Below, piece by piece: positions 34,568 to 47,810 of a stretch of DNA of 64,000 nucleotides. The first letter of the stretch is position 1, and the number at the start of each line of letters is the position of its first letter. Source of the stretch: Bretschneidera sinensis (taxonomy: Eukaryota > Streptophyta > Magnoliopsida > Brassicales > Akaniaceae); assembly GCA_023935145.1 (NCBI GenBank), contig CM043705.1, positions 18,353,501-18,417,500 on the forward strand, given 5' to 3'. The notes under the pieces were generated by a model that saw only the letters and a list, made by a program, of their open reading frames with translations, was not told the origin of the DNA and ran no database searches. Both the position numbers and the translations under genes were made by a program.

Positions 34568-35520
34568 AAAGGGGTGCAAACTATAAACACCTAATTTTGT
34601 TTCAATTATTAGAATAGGCCACATGTAAAGCCCAATGATGAGAATTTGGTCCTTAAACTCTTGGATTTGGAAAAAATGAGAACCAAGACTTTGATTTTGA
34701 AGAAGAATCGATTACAAACCCAATCCTAAGCCCAAAAGGCCTAGAAACCTACACCAAAGCCAAATACCACATGTAGACTTGAAGACCCAAACCAAAAAAT
34801 GATAGAGGCCTATTAGGCCAATCGGCCAAAACCCTAAACTGATCGCCTTAGTCAACAAATCAATTGGCTTGGTCAGCAAACCGATTGGTCCAGAACCTAG
34901 AGTGATTGGTTCTAACCGTCAGATAGATTCTCCAGATTTCGTTCTTTATTGCAAATCTTCCATATTTCATTCACCAAATCTTCCATATCTCATTCTTTGT
35001 TACACAAATCTTCCTTTGACCAAATCTAGACCATCTAAAAAGATCATGGAACATTTCAACCATCGATCACAATCACGATTTTTTTTCAATTTTATTCTTG
35101 AAATATTCTAAGAATATGCCGAAATAGTACTCATTTTCTACCATTTGCCAAAACTATAGTATTTTTCTCACTCACCAATTCCACCAAATACTTAGGTTTT
35201 TACTTGGGGTTACAAACTTTTAATAGGTTGGGTTCATCCAAAGCACCTCACCTTACATTAAGCTCACTAGCCAAAGTCTTCATTTTATTTGTAATCAATT
35301 CCTACATTCGAGCACAATTAAAGGTTCCCAAGTTCATCTATACAAAAGAAACAACAGATCTTTGAGAAAAACTTAACAAATCCACATGTTGTTCTACAAA
35401 GTCACTCTTAAAGGTTTGTAGCATTCTTATTGTAATCTTGTTACGTTAAAAATGGTTATTACTTTCATAATGCATAAACCACCATGAGACTTATAACGCA
35501 ATATTCTAACTTTTCATTTA
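34568..35520 (+). repeat. Polypurine tract and LTR-like segment of the Tat-like element
   Basis: aaaggggtgcaaac (34568-34581) is followed by tataaacacctaattttg. Purine tract plus this start is how Tat/Ogre 3' LTRs begin, with TG decayed to TA here. The LTR end is not defined; 35520 is a guess based on a change in composition. Confidence 0.4.
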
Positions 35521-37318
35521 GCCTAGGATTCGAAACTATGAATTTGCATGACATCATAATGATGGCTATAGTTTTCTACATATATTGGTATGAACATGGT
35601 GTCATCATTGTAGGAAAAACAGCACCCGCCAGCGCCTAATTTTCGGTGCTTTAATGTATAGAAAGTGTGATAATTTAATGGTGTGAGTATAAATTGCCAC
35701 GATATTTTCTTCATATAACGATGCTTATAAGCGTCGTAATGCAGTGATAAAAAATGTACAAAACTAGACACATCTCTTACGAATCTTAGTTCATCTCCTC
35801 TCCCTCTATCTCTTACGAATCTCATTCATTCTCACTCTCAATCTCTCTCGATGTTTCTTTCTTCTTTTTCTCCTCAGTTTTTCACTTCTTCCTCCCCTGA
35901 TTTTATTTTCTTTGTCTCTTAATCTGATTTTGTTGTTTCTAGTTTAAAAAACTGGATTTTTTTGTTGGTAATTTCCTTCAAATTTTCGGTTCCACCTTCT
36001 GGGGTTTTGCTTTTAATTTTGCCAAAATCTCACACACTCTCTCTCCTTAGAGATTTCTTGGTTTTCTATCTCTCTACCTCTCTATGACCTCACCATTGTT
36101 GGGTCCACATTCATCGCAAGTAGCCATAAAGCCAGCAACGACATCAGTAGTGTTTCCTGAATATGAGTAAAATCTTCTATTTTCTTTCGTTTATTCTCCT
36201 TTTACCTTAATTTTTGGGGGGATTTTAGGTTTTATTCTTGTTTTCTTGTAACTATTACTACGACAGTAACTAATTCGATGTGCTGAGATGATGCTTTTGT
36301 GGATGTAAATCCTTATCATTTTATATTTAGGTCGGTTATTCTCTTTTAAATCACTTGTTTTAATATATACCATATGATTATTTTGGGTTTATGCTTTGGT
36401 TCTTGTTTGCTACATCAGTTTCCTGGTTTTTGGTTTACTGGTATCTAGTTGGCGTTGATGATTGTTGAATTTTGCTTGTTGGCTGGTTTGGGCTTTGTTT
36501 TACAAAGTCCGAGTGGTCAACCGATCGTGCACCCCCATGAACCGATCGGCTAAGACTTTGCTTGGGTTGTAAATTTGCTTTGTTATGATTCTTGTTTTGA
36601 TTAAATTATCTTAGTATAATAACTTATTTTATTTTTACAGGAATTATACTTATGATTAGTGCATTTAATTTCTCTTTTGGAGCTTTCTATTTATGATTTT
36701 TGCTTAAAAATCAATCGTTTGGGTTAAGCTTATTATCCTTGGGAGGACAAGGCTATCCAACAAATGAATGTTCGACTAGTAATCTCTTAAGTATACATGT
36801 TTTTCTCTCGATTGTGGTGCTTGTTAAATTGTTACTTTTGTTTGACATAAATAGCATGTGTATGTGTTGAATGTTAGTGTTTAGTAGGATATCTTTTCTT
36901 AATTTTTAAACATTTGTCCTAGAACATTAAAGGTTAAGCTTTAGTTTAAGTGAAAGAGGGAGCTCTAATTCCAATTTCTTTCATACCCGAATCCCTTTGC
37001 TTAGTATCTCGTGCATAGAACAATGAGCTTCAAGGTCAAATAACGATTTCTTACTTATCATCCTTACTCTGTGCTTGAATGACATAAGTCCAAAGTATGA
37101 GAAACGTATCTTAACCTCGAAGAACTCTCATTGAGGCAGTCATTTTACTAATTAACAAAGGATGATGTAGTGTATGGTACTCACAACTATAAATTATAAA
37201 TTTATCCTAGGACCTATTCAAAGTTTCTATGCATTGTTTGTAAAAAAATTGAAGTAAAAAACAATTTTAATTTTTAATTAGATCATATTTTTTAAGATAT
37301 ATATTGCCTTTGATCAAT
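35521..37318. other. No gene recognised
   Basis: Pyrimidine-rich then T-rich DNA with leader- or intron-like character (for example 35830-36080), but no open frame with a recognisable domain on either strand. The word ccgatcg recurs near 36520-36550. Confidence 0.4.
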
Positions 37319-37439
37319 TTAAACTAGAATAAATATATTATAGAAATATTTTAGAATCAATAAACAATAATATGATTTCACTTTGAAATGGTTAACATAT
37401 TTCACACTGCGAAAAATAAATAATGTGCATTGCAAGAAA

Positions 37440-38242
37440 AAAAATAATATTAAGTAATGACAATCATGTTTTTTTAGTGACGAGGCAAGAAAACAAGAAG
37501 AACACAAAGTTAAATAAAAGCTTCTCGAGGAAGTTCCCTTAGATGATGGGCCGTAGGGTCTTTTGCATTGACAAAAATACCTTGATATGATAGCGCATGG
37601 TGACAGTAGCTGAAAATCCAAAGACAAGTTTACTGAGATACCACCACCAGACCTGTTGTTAATAGTCGCAAACAACTGTTTCAAAGAGCATGTTGACCAA
37701 TGAGCTAGTTGAAGGTTGGGGGAGCGTTTGAATTGTAAGTTAGGTGATCTTCCTCTAATTTTGCGTTGCCAGGATTTAAACCAAATAGGAATAATTATTT
37801 GGCACTCATTAATAATGGCATGGGAATTCAACAAAGATCCTTCAAACATCAAAGAATTCATATGTTTCCAAATTCCCACTGTGTAGAACCAAGTAACAAG
37901 GATTCTTGAAAAATCTTTCAATTTTGAGGCAGAACCAAATAGAAGATCCTGCAGTGAAAAGATGAAAACAGTTGATTCCTGTTGCGGTTGATTCCGGTTG
38001 ACACTCTTAGCCAACCAAATCAATCTTGCAAAATGGAAATGAAAAAACACAGTCTCTTTGTTCTTCAATAACCTCACGGAATGGACACTCTTGAGAGGTA
38101 AGAGTCCCTCTAGAGGTAAGAACCAATTTGAAAGGCAATGAATCAATAAAGCATTTCCAGGAATATGATGAGTCTGTATGGGATCTTGAGAGCCCGGAGG
38201 TTACTTCAGAAATGTTGGTCATAGAAGTACCACACGAGGCTG
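37440..38242 (-). pseudogene. LINE ORF2 C-terminal remnant (zinc-binding RT tail)
   Basis: The minus-strand frame (38146-37319, 275 residues, plus an overlapping frame to 38222) contains ECPFREVIEEQRDCVFSF, SFPFCK and WFYTVGIWKHMNSLMFEGS. These match the zinc-binding domain and following WKHRN-type block at the end of plant L1-like RTs; in intact LINEs this region follows the reverse transcriptase. The order is kept, but two frames are needed and no RT core remains. The Tork-like Copia element interrupts it: the target duplication ccctt (38243-38247, 54226-54230) places the pre-insertion neighbour at 54231. I cannot follow coding sequence there. An alternative is a degenerate RNase-H-like gene fragment. 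Confidence 0.5.
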
Positions 38243-38247
38243 CCCTT

Positions 38248-38511
38248 TGTAAGATTAAACCAAGTTATTATATCTTTATTATTATTGTGTTGATATTAAG
38301 TTGGATTTATCTTTTTAGATAATTCCTATTTATCATATGTTAGGATTATCATAGTTTTATTTTGTCATTATCAGTTAGAGGTTTGGTGTTATCATGTTAC
38401 CTCATCACACCTCATCACAGTTACTATAAATAGTTGGCCTCAGTTCATTGTAAAATCATCATTCAATAAATAGTTCTTCAGAAAATTCTTTTTTATGTGT
38501 GAAATTTTACA
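38248..38511 (+). repeat. 5' LTR of the split Tork-like element
   Basis: 264 bp with a TATA-like ctataaatag at about 38425. Confidence 0.95.
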
Positions 38512-38513
38512 TT

Positions 38514-38525
38514 TGGTATCAGAGC
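38514..38525 (+). other. Primer-binding site, initiator-Met tRNA type
   Basis: TGGTATCAGAGC two bases after the 5' LTR. Confidence 0.95.
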
Positions 38526-38975
38526 CTGGTTTGAGGCTTGGAAGGCAGTAAGGTAGGATTCAAGAGTTCAGAATCCAAGAGTGGTAAGTGGATCCAAGAG
38601 TTGAGGACCCAGGAGTTCGAAGCAGCAGTCAGCGACGCCGGACAGACCTCCACGCAACCCATGCACCGTCAAAAAGTGAAACGACACCACCCATACCAGA
38701 AGGTGCAGACAGTGCCGACCAGATCCGATGATCGTTGGTTATAGTTGACTAGCAGAGGTTGTTGGTCGTACCTTGCTTGATCGGAATACGTTGTCGTCAA
38801 CTGAGAAAGTCGTCGGAATCGTGACTTGCAGTGAACCCGTGACCATTGGCGTGAAGAACCTGAGAGGTCTGGTGTGTTTAAAGTTTAGTGCATTTTGATT
38901 TTTTGTTTTCCTGATATACTGGTTTGTTCATTTTTTTTAATTTTTTTTTATTATTATTGTTTTTGGCAAATTACA

Positions 38976-40878
38976 ATGGCTGCCTTTAACAATAATAATA
39001 ATAACACAATATAACCACAAATACCAAAGTTTAACGGAAAAACCAATTTTGAGTATTAGAAGGTCCAGATGCAACTGTTGTTTGAATACTAGGAGTTGTG
39101 GACTGTTGTTTTCGAGGGTATTGTTGGGCCAGCAGATGCTGCAACAACTAGGAAGGATTTGAAGGCGAGGTTTTTCATTAATCAGTCGCTGGATCCGGTG
39201 ATTTTCGAGAAAATCGTACATATAACTTTAGCAAAACGGGCATGGGACACTCTGATGAACACGTACAAGAGAGCAGAAAAAGTGAAGAAAGTCCACTTAC
39301 AGACTACACAGAGGCAGTTGGAGCTTCTTCAGATGAAGAAAACGGAGAAGGTGGCAGATTACTGCTCACAAACTTTGGCACTTGTTAATCAGATGAAGTC
39401 CAATGGTGAGACAATTTCAGATGTTCAGATCATGGAGAAGATTCTTCGAACACTAACTGAGAAGTTTAAGTACAAGGTGACTACTATCGAGGAGTCTAAA
39501 GATCTTGAAGAGATGACGTTGGATGAGTTGATAGTCTCACTTTAAGCCTACGAACAACGGTTGGATGAGAAGTCTGAGATCGAGGTGGAGGAAGCTTTAC
39601 AGAGCCAGTTGAGTCTTAAGAAAGACAAAGTGGAGACCCAGAAGAATTTTGAGGCAAGTTAGAAGGGTCAAAACTCGCAAAATTGGAGGGGAAGTGTTTC
39701 CAGATCTAGCCAGGAGAAAGGTGGATGAGGCAATAACACTAATTAGAAGAACAAATCTCAGATTCAGTGTTTCAGATGCAAAAGATATGGCCACTACAAG
39801 AATGAGTGCAAATCTAAAAATTTCTAAGCAAATGTTATAGAAGATGGAGACTATTCAGAAACATTGCTGCTAGCGTGTAGTGTAGCAGTGGATGATGTCA
39901 AGTACAAATAGTTTCTGGATACAGGCTGCAACAACCACATGTGTGGTAGGAAGGAGATGTTCTCAGAATTGGATGAGACATTTACTTTGAAAGTGAAGTT
40001 TTGGAATAGCTCAAAGGTGCCAATGATGGGGAAGGGAAAAATCTCCATCTCTCTAAAGGACAGATCCAAGAATACCATCTCAGAGGTATTGTTTGTCCCG
40101 AGTCTGCATCAAAATCTATTAAGTATGGGGCAACTTTCAAAGAATGGGTATGATATGTTGATTTACAGAGGGGTATGCACCATCAAGGATGCACAGAAGG
40201 GTTTGATAGCAAAGGTAAATATGTCATCAAATCGTTTGTTTCCGCTGCATATTAACAGTAACATTTTACCATGCCTTAGTTCTGTAATCAGAGATGGAAG
40301 TTGGTTATTGCATATACGGTTTGGCCATGTGAACTTTGGAAGTCTGAAGTTACTTTCTTCAAGGAAGATGGTTTCAGGATTGCCGGTCATTAATCCTCCT
40401 AATAAGGTATGCAAGACATATGTTGTGGGAAAGAAGCACAGAGATCCATTTCCTATAAAGAAGACGTGGAGAGCTAGTCGGCCATTGGAGCTAGTGCACT
40501 CAGCCCTATGCTCCGTGGAGACTCTGTCGAATAGGGGATATAGGTATTTTATTACCTTTATTGATGACTTCAGCAGGAAGGCTTGGGTGTATTTCTTGCA
40601 GCGGAAGTCAGATACTTGTGATGCCTTCAAGAAGTTTAAGGCATTGGTGGAGAATCAGAGTGAAAGGTCTATCAAGACTCTGAGAACAGACCGAGGGACA
40701 GAATATGTTATCTGTGATAGTTTCTTGCAAAAACATGGCATCAATCATCAGTTGACAGCAAGATATACTCCTCAGCAGAATGGTGTAGCAAAGAGGAAAA
40801 ATAGAACAGTCATGGACATGGTCAGGTGTATGTTACACCAGAAGAAACTGCCCAAAGGTTTTTGGGATGATGCAGTTG
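38976..40878 (+). pseudogene. Copia gag-pol, first half (Gag, protease, integrase)
   Basis: It starts MAAFNNNNNN at 38976 and stays in one frame to the insertion site, with several stops. Gag helices are at 39096-39545 (ITLAKRAWDTLMNTYKRAEK, QTTQRQLELLQMKKTEKVAD). The zinc knuckle CFRCKRYGHYKNEC is at about 39768-39809. Protease keeps DTG (LDTGCNNHMCG, Asp codon 39918-39920). Integrase has the GKKHRDPFP block, FITFIDDFSR, LRTDRGTEY and TPQQNGVAKRKNRT. In the last the catalytic Glu reads Lys (AAG, 40791-40793), so integration activity should be lost. The frame is cut within integrase by the Athila element at 40879 and resumes at 51859. Confidence 0.9.
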
Positions 40879-42533
40879 TGATTACGCCCAAAGTATAACA
40901 CGGTTATTGTAGTACGGCTTTGGGGTGTCGATTCCACAGGGAAACAAGTTAAGTACAAAGGAAAATGTGTGAACCTTAAAACGAACGATAAAAGTTAAAC
41001 TCAAGATTTTTAAGCTTTGATGGTGAAATAATGTAAAGGAAAATTGCATAAATGTAAATGAAATATAAATGAGAAATAACAAGGTTCCGGGAATCCTCTT
41101 TAGGTTTGTTCCTTATTTCCACTCTTGATTCAATTGATTTTATCTCGATTGCAAGTTTCAACTCCCAAACAAGCAATCGGAATATATTCAATCAAGCACA
41201 TTTACAATTCTTATATAATTGCTACGAATTAATCATTGATTTCGGTTCATGCACACATGACCGATCTTAAAGATTATCAAGAAATGACAATATATCTTAA
41301 AAGACAATATCGCAATAATGGACAATCAATGAGATAAATCTACCGGAATCAATCACATCCAAGCAACCTCAATGGAGGAGAAGGATGCAATCACCGGATT
41401 AAGAGAGTCTAAAAGAAGAAGAATAAGAAGTACATCTATCACATGAACTCAAATCTTCTTACTTAATCAATGAATAATTCATAAAACAATATTTAACAAT
41501 AAATCCATACAACTGAATCAAGAACAAGAAATAAAGAACAAGAAATCCCTAAAGATTCATCCATTTCCCTTGTAAAAATGATTAGTTGGCCATGGAAATC
41601 AAGGTGGAAGAACAATAAGGATGCTTTCCCCTTGATTTGGCCATGGAGTTCAAGGTGGATGAACAATATTGATGTTCTCCCCTTGATTTGCAACCAAAGA
41701 AAACTTAGAAATAAAATGGAAGAATGCTGGATTTGGATCCCTTGAATCCTCTCTTTTTTTCTCTCTTCCTTGCTTTCTCTCTTCAATGCTCAGCTGCACA
41801 CTCCATAAAGATATATTTATAGAGCATGAGGGGGGTTGTTTTGGTCTTGGAGAATGTCATTTGCTCGCCCTAATCCGGTCAAGAGGCGACTGGGCCGTGC
41901 TGTGCGTCTGGGCCTTCTGTGCGTCTGGGCCTGCTGTGCTGGCCTGAACTGTTTCCACTAAAACTGCCATAACTTTCTCTAGAAAAATCCTTTTTACGAA
42001 CCGTAAAATTCTCCAGAAAATAGACTTCCGGATCTTTCTAAGCATATATGGCTCATCATCTGGTTCTTCCTACATCAATACAGTTTAATCTGCAAAGATG
42101 ACTGATCTGTGCGGGAAATTCTGGCCAATTCAGTGAAAACTCCTTCAGCTTGTATGCAGAAGTGCACACACTAGTGTGCCTACCCTTAACTTGCTACAAA
42201 GTGATGCACACACTTGTGTGCAGTCTTTTAGCTTACTGTACTTTATTAATCCAGCCTTGGTTTAGACTTTAACCATCTTTGAATCATGTCTGGACATGTC
42301 TAAAACCTTGGACAAAAACGAGCACCGACACCCAAGATCTTTTGGTGCTTTAAACATGGATCGCTTTATTATCTCTTTTGTACTCAAAGCACCTGAAAAT
42401 GCATCGAATTAAGTCAATGATTTATGAATATCACTTTAGAGTTATCAACATGTAAAAGTGTGATTATGACCGAGATCAACCCTAAAATGTTAACAATTAA
42501 GTATTGTTTAGATGCATTTTATGACTCTCATCA
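40879..42533 (-). repeat. 3' LTR of the Athila element
   Basis: 1655 bp. Each of the six differences from the other LTR is an extra base here, all within short homopolymers (near 41483, 41574, 41836, 42125, 42136, 42302). Confidence 0.95.
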
Positions 42534-42548
42534 CAACCCCCAACTAGC
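42534..42548 (-). other. Polypurine tract of the Athila element
   Basis: The minus strand reads gctagttgggggttg immediately before the 3' LTR. Confidence 0.85.
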
Positions 42549-44147
42549 TTATTGCTAGTCCCTAGCAATTCAAGCGAAAGGCATGAAATGAATTCTTTAT
42601 TTAGAAATCAAAGCAAAATACAGCAATGCTAGCGTTAACCAAGAGTGATTCAAAAATCTATCTAAAAAATCATGCATAACATACAGCACATAGAATCATT
42701 AAATATCACTCAGGTCCAAGAATAATCCAAATGTCAACCTTAAAATCGTTATCGACTCTTACCATCCATCTTACCACAATACATTACTCCGAACACCCGG
42801 ATGATTTTATGCACAACATAGCATGAATACAAGTCTTGGCCTCTAAAAACATATTAATTTGCGTGACATCAATCACAAATCAAGCTCCATATGCTCACTT
42901 TTCAAATCACTCTCCACTATGTAGAAAAAATCACACTTCATCGGATCAATAGGTCTTTAACAAGCTTGCAACATTAGGCTAGGGTAAAGGTCAAGAAAGA
43001 ATGGGAAAGTTTAAACAAATAAAAGAACTAAGTCTCTTAATTTAAACATAACCACTTTAAGCACAAGATAACCTTACTTCAACACCCAACTCTTTCAACC
43101 ATTTTTCGAGCATTTCTCGCAATAAATCACCATTTTTTTTCTTTTCTTCTTTCTTTGCCATAATTCATTTTTTCTCTTTTTTTTATTTATTTTGGCATAA
43201 GACCATTCACCTCCTCTTTCATTCTTTTCTTTTCTTTTCCACAACCCCCAACTTATCTCTTTTAATGTACTTGGGTTATGGTAGTAATATTTTCTCATAT
43301 TTCCACCCTTACTCCTTTTAAGTGCTTCTCACAACATGTGTATAACTAAGTTCTTTTAAAAGAAAGGTAAGGATAAAATATTTTTAGGCTCATAACGGTA
43401 AGTAAATGGTTTATCGAAAGAAACAAGGCTCAATTTTTCTTTTAAAAAAAAGGCTCAAATAGGTGACTAGCGATAAATATAACAAGGGTAAGTTTAAAAA
43501 GGCTCAAACAGTCCAAAAATGGCCTACATCATATCCTAAGTAGTGTGCATTCTATGATTTTCGCCTCAAGTGATTATCAAATAAGTTCTAGAGCTTGTAG
43601 AGACCGCAAAAGTATTCACAAAACAACCACGCATAAAACTTTTCCAAATGCTTTAGACTAATCATGCAATCTTACCACAAACCAGAGTCTCAAACCAAAG
43701 AAAAATTGACACTTAATTTATTCTCAAAGCGAAGCAAGATTTAACTTCTTCTAAATGCTATATGCTATCTCGATTAAGCTCATATCATTGACATGTGAAT
43801 TAACTCCAAGGCTAACACAAAACATGCTAAAAACAAACAAACAAAATTTTTTTTTTTTTTTTTATCCTAACAACGAAAAGAAAGAAAGTGACACCAAGCA
43901 GTTCAATGAAAAAAAAAAAGAAATATGTTTCCTCCACCCCCAACCTAAACATTGCATTGACCTCAATGTAAAAGAAAAAGGAAAGGAAACTCCCTGTGCG
44001 GCCAAAAATGCACAAAAGCTGAAAATTGCGCACCACCAATTGAACTGCATACCGTTCTTTTCGCTGAAATCACTAGAAACTAAAAATTAAAATAGACTTA
44101 ACACAACCAAAATTCAAAGTTAATAAAGACTTGACAACGAAATATCA

Positions 44148-44178
<31 letters not shown>

Positions 44179-44278
44179 TGAAATTTGAAGTAAACTAAAA
44201 ACTAATAATTAAGATTGAATGAAAACTAACTAAAAACAGAACAAAAATTAAAAGGAATAACGTACCTTTGTTGTGTGG
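42549..44278. other. Athila 3' untranslated region, no env-like gene
   Basis: 1.7 kb of A/T-rich sequence with homopolymer tracts (poly-T at about 43847-43863, TA microsatellite at about 44149-44176). The only minus-strand frame (43298-43095, 67 residues) is Lys-rich low complexity, with no signal peptide or membrane segment. Confidence 0.65.
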
Positions 44279-47200
44279 TCAAGGTGAATAGACCGGATCC
44301 ATAAGCGGAATGTCTTCCATCTCCGGATCATGTCTATCAATTAAGATCTTAAGTCGTTGACCGTTTACTTTAAAGACCCGACCATCTCTAGTATCCTCAA
44401 TTTCTACCGCCCCATTTTCAAAAACATTTTTTACTATAAAAGGGCCTGTCCATCTTGACCGAAGTTTTCCAGGATGCTTATGAAGTCTAGAGTCATATAA
44501 GAATACCCGATCATTGGGTTTAAATGTTTTCCTCAAAATGTTTTTTGTCATGGAATACTTTCATCTTAGCCTTATAGATTCTAGAATTTTCATAAGCATC
44601 GTTTCTTAATTCTTCTAACTCGGTCAGCTGATATTTTCGAAGTTTACCCGCTTCGCCCATGTCAAAATTGAAAGACTTGATGGCCCAATAAGCTCGATGC
44701 TCGAGCTCCACGGGGTAAGTGGCAAGGCTTTCCAAAAACAAGCCGATAGGGGCGACATACCTAAGGGAGTTTTAAAGGTTGTACGGTAAGCCCAAAGCGC
44801 ATCAGTTAGTCTCAAAGACCAATCTTTGCGATCGGGGTTAACCGTTTTTTCTAAAATTTGTTTAATCTCCCTATTAGCAAGCTCTACTTGTCCACTAGTC
44901 TGAGGATGATAGGCAGTAGAGATTTTATGTAATACCCCAAATTTTTTCATTAAAGCTTCAAAGGAACGGTTGCAAAAATGTGTACCTCGATCACTAATTA
45001 TAGCACGTGGTGTACCAAATCGAGATAACACCTTTTCTTTAAGGAATTTAATCACCGTTCCATTATCATTGTTTCGACAAGCTGCTGCCTCTACCCACTT
45101 GGATACATAATCTATTGTTACAATGATATACTGGTACCCGAAGGAAGGAGGGAAGGGTCCCATGAAATCGATGCCTCAACAATCAAAGATTTCAATCACT
45201 AAAATAGGGTTCAGGGGCATCATATTTCGGCGAGACACAGCTCCTAACTTTTGACATCTTTCACAAGAGCGGACAATAGATGTTTGTATCTTTAAACAAA
45301 GTAGGCCAATAAAATCCACACTGCAAAATTTTTGCAGCGGTTTTTTTCATCGAAAAGTGGCCTCCACAAGCTTGGGAGTGACAAAATTCTAAGACACTCG
45401 AAATCTCTTCATTAGGGATGCAACGCCTTAGAATTTGGTCAGGGCAGTACTTGAAAAGATAGGGGGTCATCCCAATAAAAATTACGTACCTCATATAAGA
45501 ATTTCCTCTTGTCTTGAGTGCTCCAATCCATAGGTATCTCACCTGTAGCCAAATAATTTACGATGTGAGCAAACCATGGTAGAGAAGTAATGGAGAGTAA
45601 TTGCTCATCGGGAAAATCATCTTTGATTGGCATGTCATCACAAGTGTCCTCAAAAGTGAGTCTGGATAAATGGTCAGCTACTACGTTCTCCACTCCTTTT
45701 TTATCCTTGATTGTGATATCAAATTCTTGCAAGAGGAGGATCCATCGGATTAGTCGTGCCTTAGCATCCTTCTTCGTAAGAAGATACTTGAGGGCTGCAT
45801 GATCTGTAAAAATAAGGATAGGAGAACCAATTAGATGAGCACGAAATTTATCTAAAGCAAATACTACAGCTAGCAACTCTTTTTCAGTTGTAGAGTAATT
45901 CATTTGAGCACTATTTAAAGTCTTACTAGCATAGTAAATGACAAAAGGTTTACCTTCCCTTCGCTGTCCAAGAACAGCACCTACAGCGTAGTCACTAGCA
46001 TCGCACATGATTTCAAAAGGTAAAGTCCAATCTGGCGACTGCATTATAGGTGCGGAAGTAAGCTTGCCAATCAACGTTTTAAAGGCCTCTTGACAAGCTT
46101 GACTCCACTCAAAGGAGGTATCTTTAACTAGGAGGGCACATAGTGGTCTAGATATTTTTGAAAAATTTTGTATGAACCTCCTATAAAAACCAGCATGACC
46201 AAGGAAAGATCTCACATCCTTTATTGTCTTAGGGGCAGACAACTTAGAGATTAACTCAATCTTAGATTGATCAACCTCTATTCCTTTAGAAGAGACAATA
46301 TGCCCTAAGACAATACCGGATGGTACCATAAAATGGCACTTTTTCCCAATTTAAAACCAATTCTTTTTCCTCACAGCGAATTAATACTCTTTCTAAATTC
46401 ATTAAGCATGTTTCAAATGAAGATCCAAAAACAGTTAGGTCATCCATAAAAACCTCCATGCAATTTTCAACCATGTCACTAAAAAATGCTCATCATGCAG
46501 CGTTGAAAAGTAGCAGGGGCGTTACATAATCCGAATGGCATTCTACGAAAAGCATAGGTGCCAAAGGGACAAGTAAAGGTGGTCTTTTCTTGGTCTTCTA
46601 ATGCAATTTCTATTTGATAGTAACCAGAATAACCATCTAGAAAACAGTAGAAGGGATGACCAGCTACACGCTCAAGAATTTGATCAATAAAAGGGAGTGG
46701 GAAGTGGTCTTTCTTGGTGGCAGCATTTAATTTTCTGTAATCAATGCACACACGCCACCCGTTCACAAGTTTGGTAGGGACTAACTCTCCTAGATCATTT
46801 TTTATCACAGTGACTCCGGACTTTTTCGGGACGACTTGCGTAGGGCTTACCCACTTACTATCAGCTATAGGATATATAATACCCGCATCTAATAGTTTCA
46901 GTACTTCATTTTTCACTACTTCTTTCATAGTGGGGTTAAGCCTACGTTGAGGGTCTCTACGAGGACTGGTTCCTTCATCCAGATTTATTTTATGGGAGCA
47001 GATTAGGGGACTAATTCCCTTTAAATCAGCCATGCTCCATCCCAGGGCTGATTTGTGTTCATTTAAAGTTTGAATTAATCTCTTACCTTGGGTCTCAGTT
47101 AATTCAGAAGAAATTATAACAGGAAAGGTATCACCTGGACCGAGAAAGACATGTTTTAGACCCTTAGGTAGTGGCTTCAATTCGACTTTAGGTGCTTCCA

Positions 47201-47777
47201 CACTTGAGGGGACTTGAGTCTTGCTTCTTTCGGGCAGCTCCTCAAACCTTGGTTGCCATGCCCGATTTCCATAATCCTGAGATTTGTCAAAAACAACACA
47301 TATATCAATTATATCAGTTTTATCATCAAATAAATCTATCTTAGAATTAACAAGAAAATTTTCAAAAGGGTCATAATCATGAGTTAAGAAAACTCCCTCA
47401 TTGACGAGTGACTCGATCATGTAAAGCTGGTGGTTTTCGTCCTCATCTTCGGGCTGTTTTGCAACATTGAAAATATTTACTTCAAGGGTCATGTTGCCAA
47501 AGGACAGTTTCATGAGACCATTCCTACAATTTATTAGAGCATTTGCAGTAGCAAGAAAAGGTCTACCCAAAATCAAAGGAATTTTAGAGTTAGTGTCTAC
47601 AGCAGAAGTAGTATCAAGAATTAAGAAATCAACAGGATAATAAAATTTATCAATTTGAATCAAAACATCCTCAACCACACCTCGGGGTACCTTGACTGAG
47701 CGATCAGCCAATTGTAATACCACACCGGTTGGTTTGATTTCTCCTAACCCCAGCTGTAAGTAAATTGAAAATGGCAT
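44279..47777 (-). CDS. Athila Pol: protease, RT, RNase H, integrase (frame broken by single-base insertions)
   Basis: It continues the Gag frame past one stop (codon 47811-47813). Protease: the D-L-G-A-S active-site block lies just upstream of residue MPFSIY at 47777. RT: KLNAATKKDHFPLPFIDQ and EVFMDDLTVFG, catalytic Asps present. RNase H (46329-45560): CDASDYAVGAVLG, EKELLAVVFAL, FTDHAAL, VADHLSR. Integrase: zinc finger H...H...C..C at about 45400-45240, DFMGPFPPS, ISDRGTHF, HPQTSGQVELANRE (catalytic D, D, E all present), then a C-terminal SH3-like part ending DPVYSP at 44279. Seven +1 changes, each one extra base in a homopolymer, break the frame: 46481-46486, 46340-46344, 45462-45466, 45271-45272, 44749-44752, 44712-44715 and 44541-44546. 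One further stop (45176-45178) reads TGA for an expected Trp. Confidence 0.9.
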
Positions 47778-47810
47778 CAGGTTTACACTAGCTCCCAGAT
47801 CTAGTAAGGC

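Larger units (their letters stand above)
15500..35520 (+). mobile_element. Remnant of a Tat/Ogre-like Ty3/Gypsy element hosting two later insertions
   Basis: Three pieces lie around the SIRE and Tekay elements. The first is a Gag C-terminal fragment at 15618-16211 followed by non-coding DNA to 18633. The second is tandem-repeat DNA at 24202-24449 that continues beyond the Tekay element at 33808-34370. The third is a polypurine tract at 34568-34581 (aaaggggtgcaaac) followed by an LTR-like start (tataaacacctaattttg), which resembles the TGTAGACACC start known for Tat-type LTRs. The repeat word '(t)gtgaaggttggacc' also occurs at 18476-18491, left of the SIRE element, which ties the pieces together. 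There is no pol and no 5' LTR, so it may be a non-autonomous or truncated member. Both outer limits are uncertain. Confidence 0.45.

Noticed and set aside
35606..37190. A CACTA-like terminus (cattgtaggaaaaacagc near 35606) with a possible gtagtg end near 37170
   Set aside because: The ends are not convincingly inverted copies, and I find no 3-bp target duplication or subterminal repeats.
37319..38146. A 275-residue open frame as a host gene
   Set aside because: Its recognisable blocks belong to the LINE zinc-binding tail. The C-terminal third is hydrophobic low complexity, and an overlapping frame holds the other half of the domain.
43095..43298. A possible env-like ORF downstream of the Athila integrase
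   Set aside because: Only 67 residues, Lys-rich low complexity, with no signal peptide or membrane segment.
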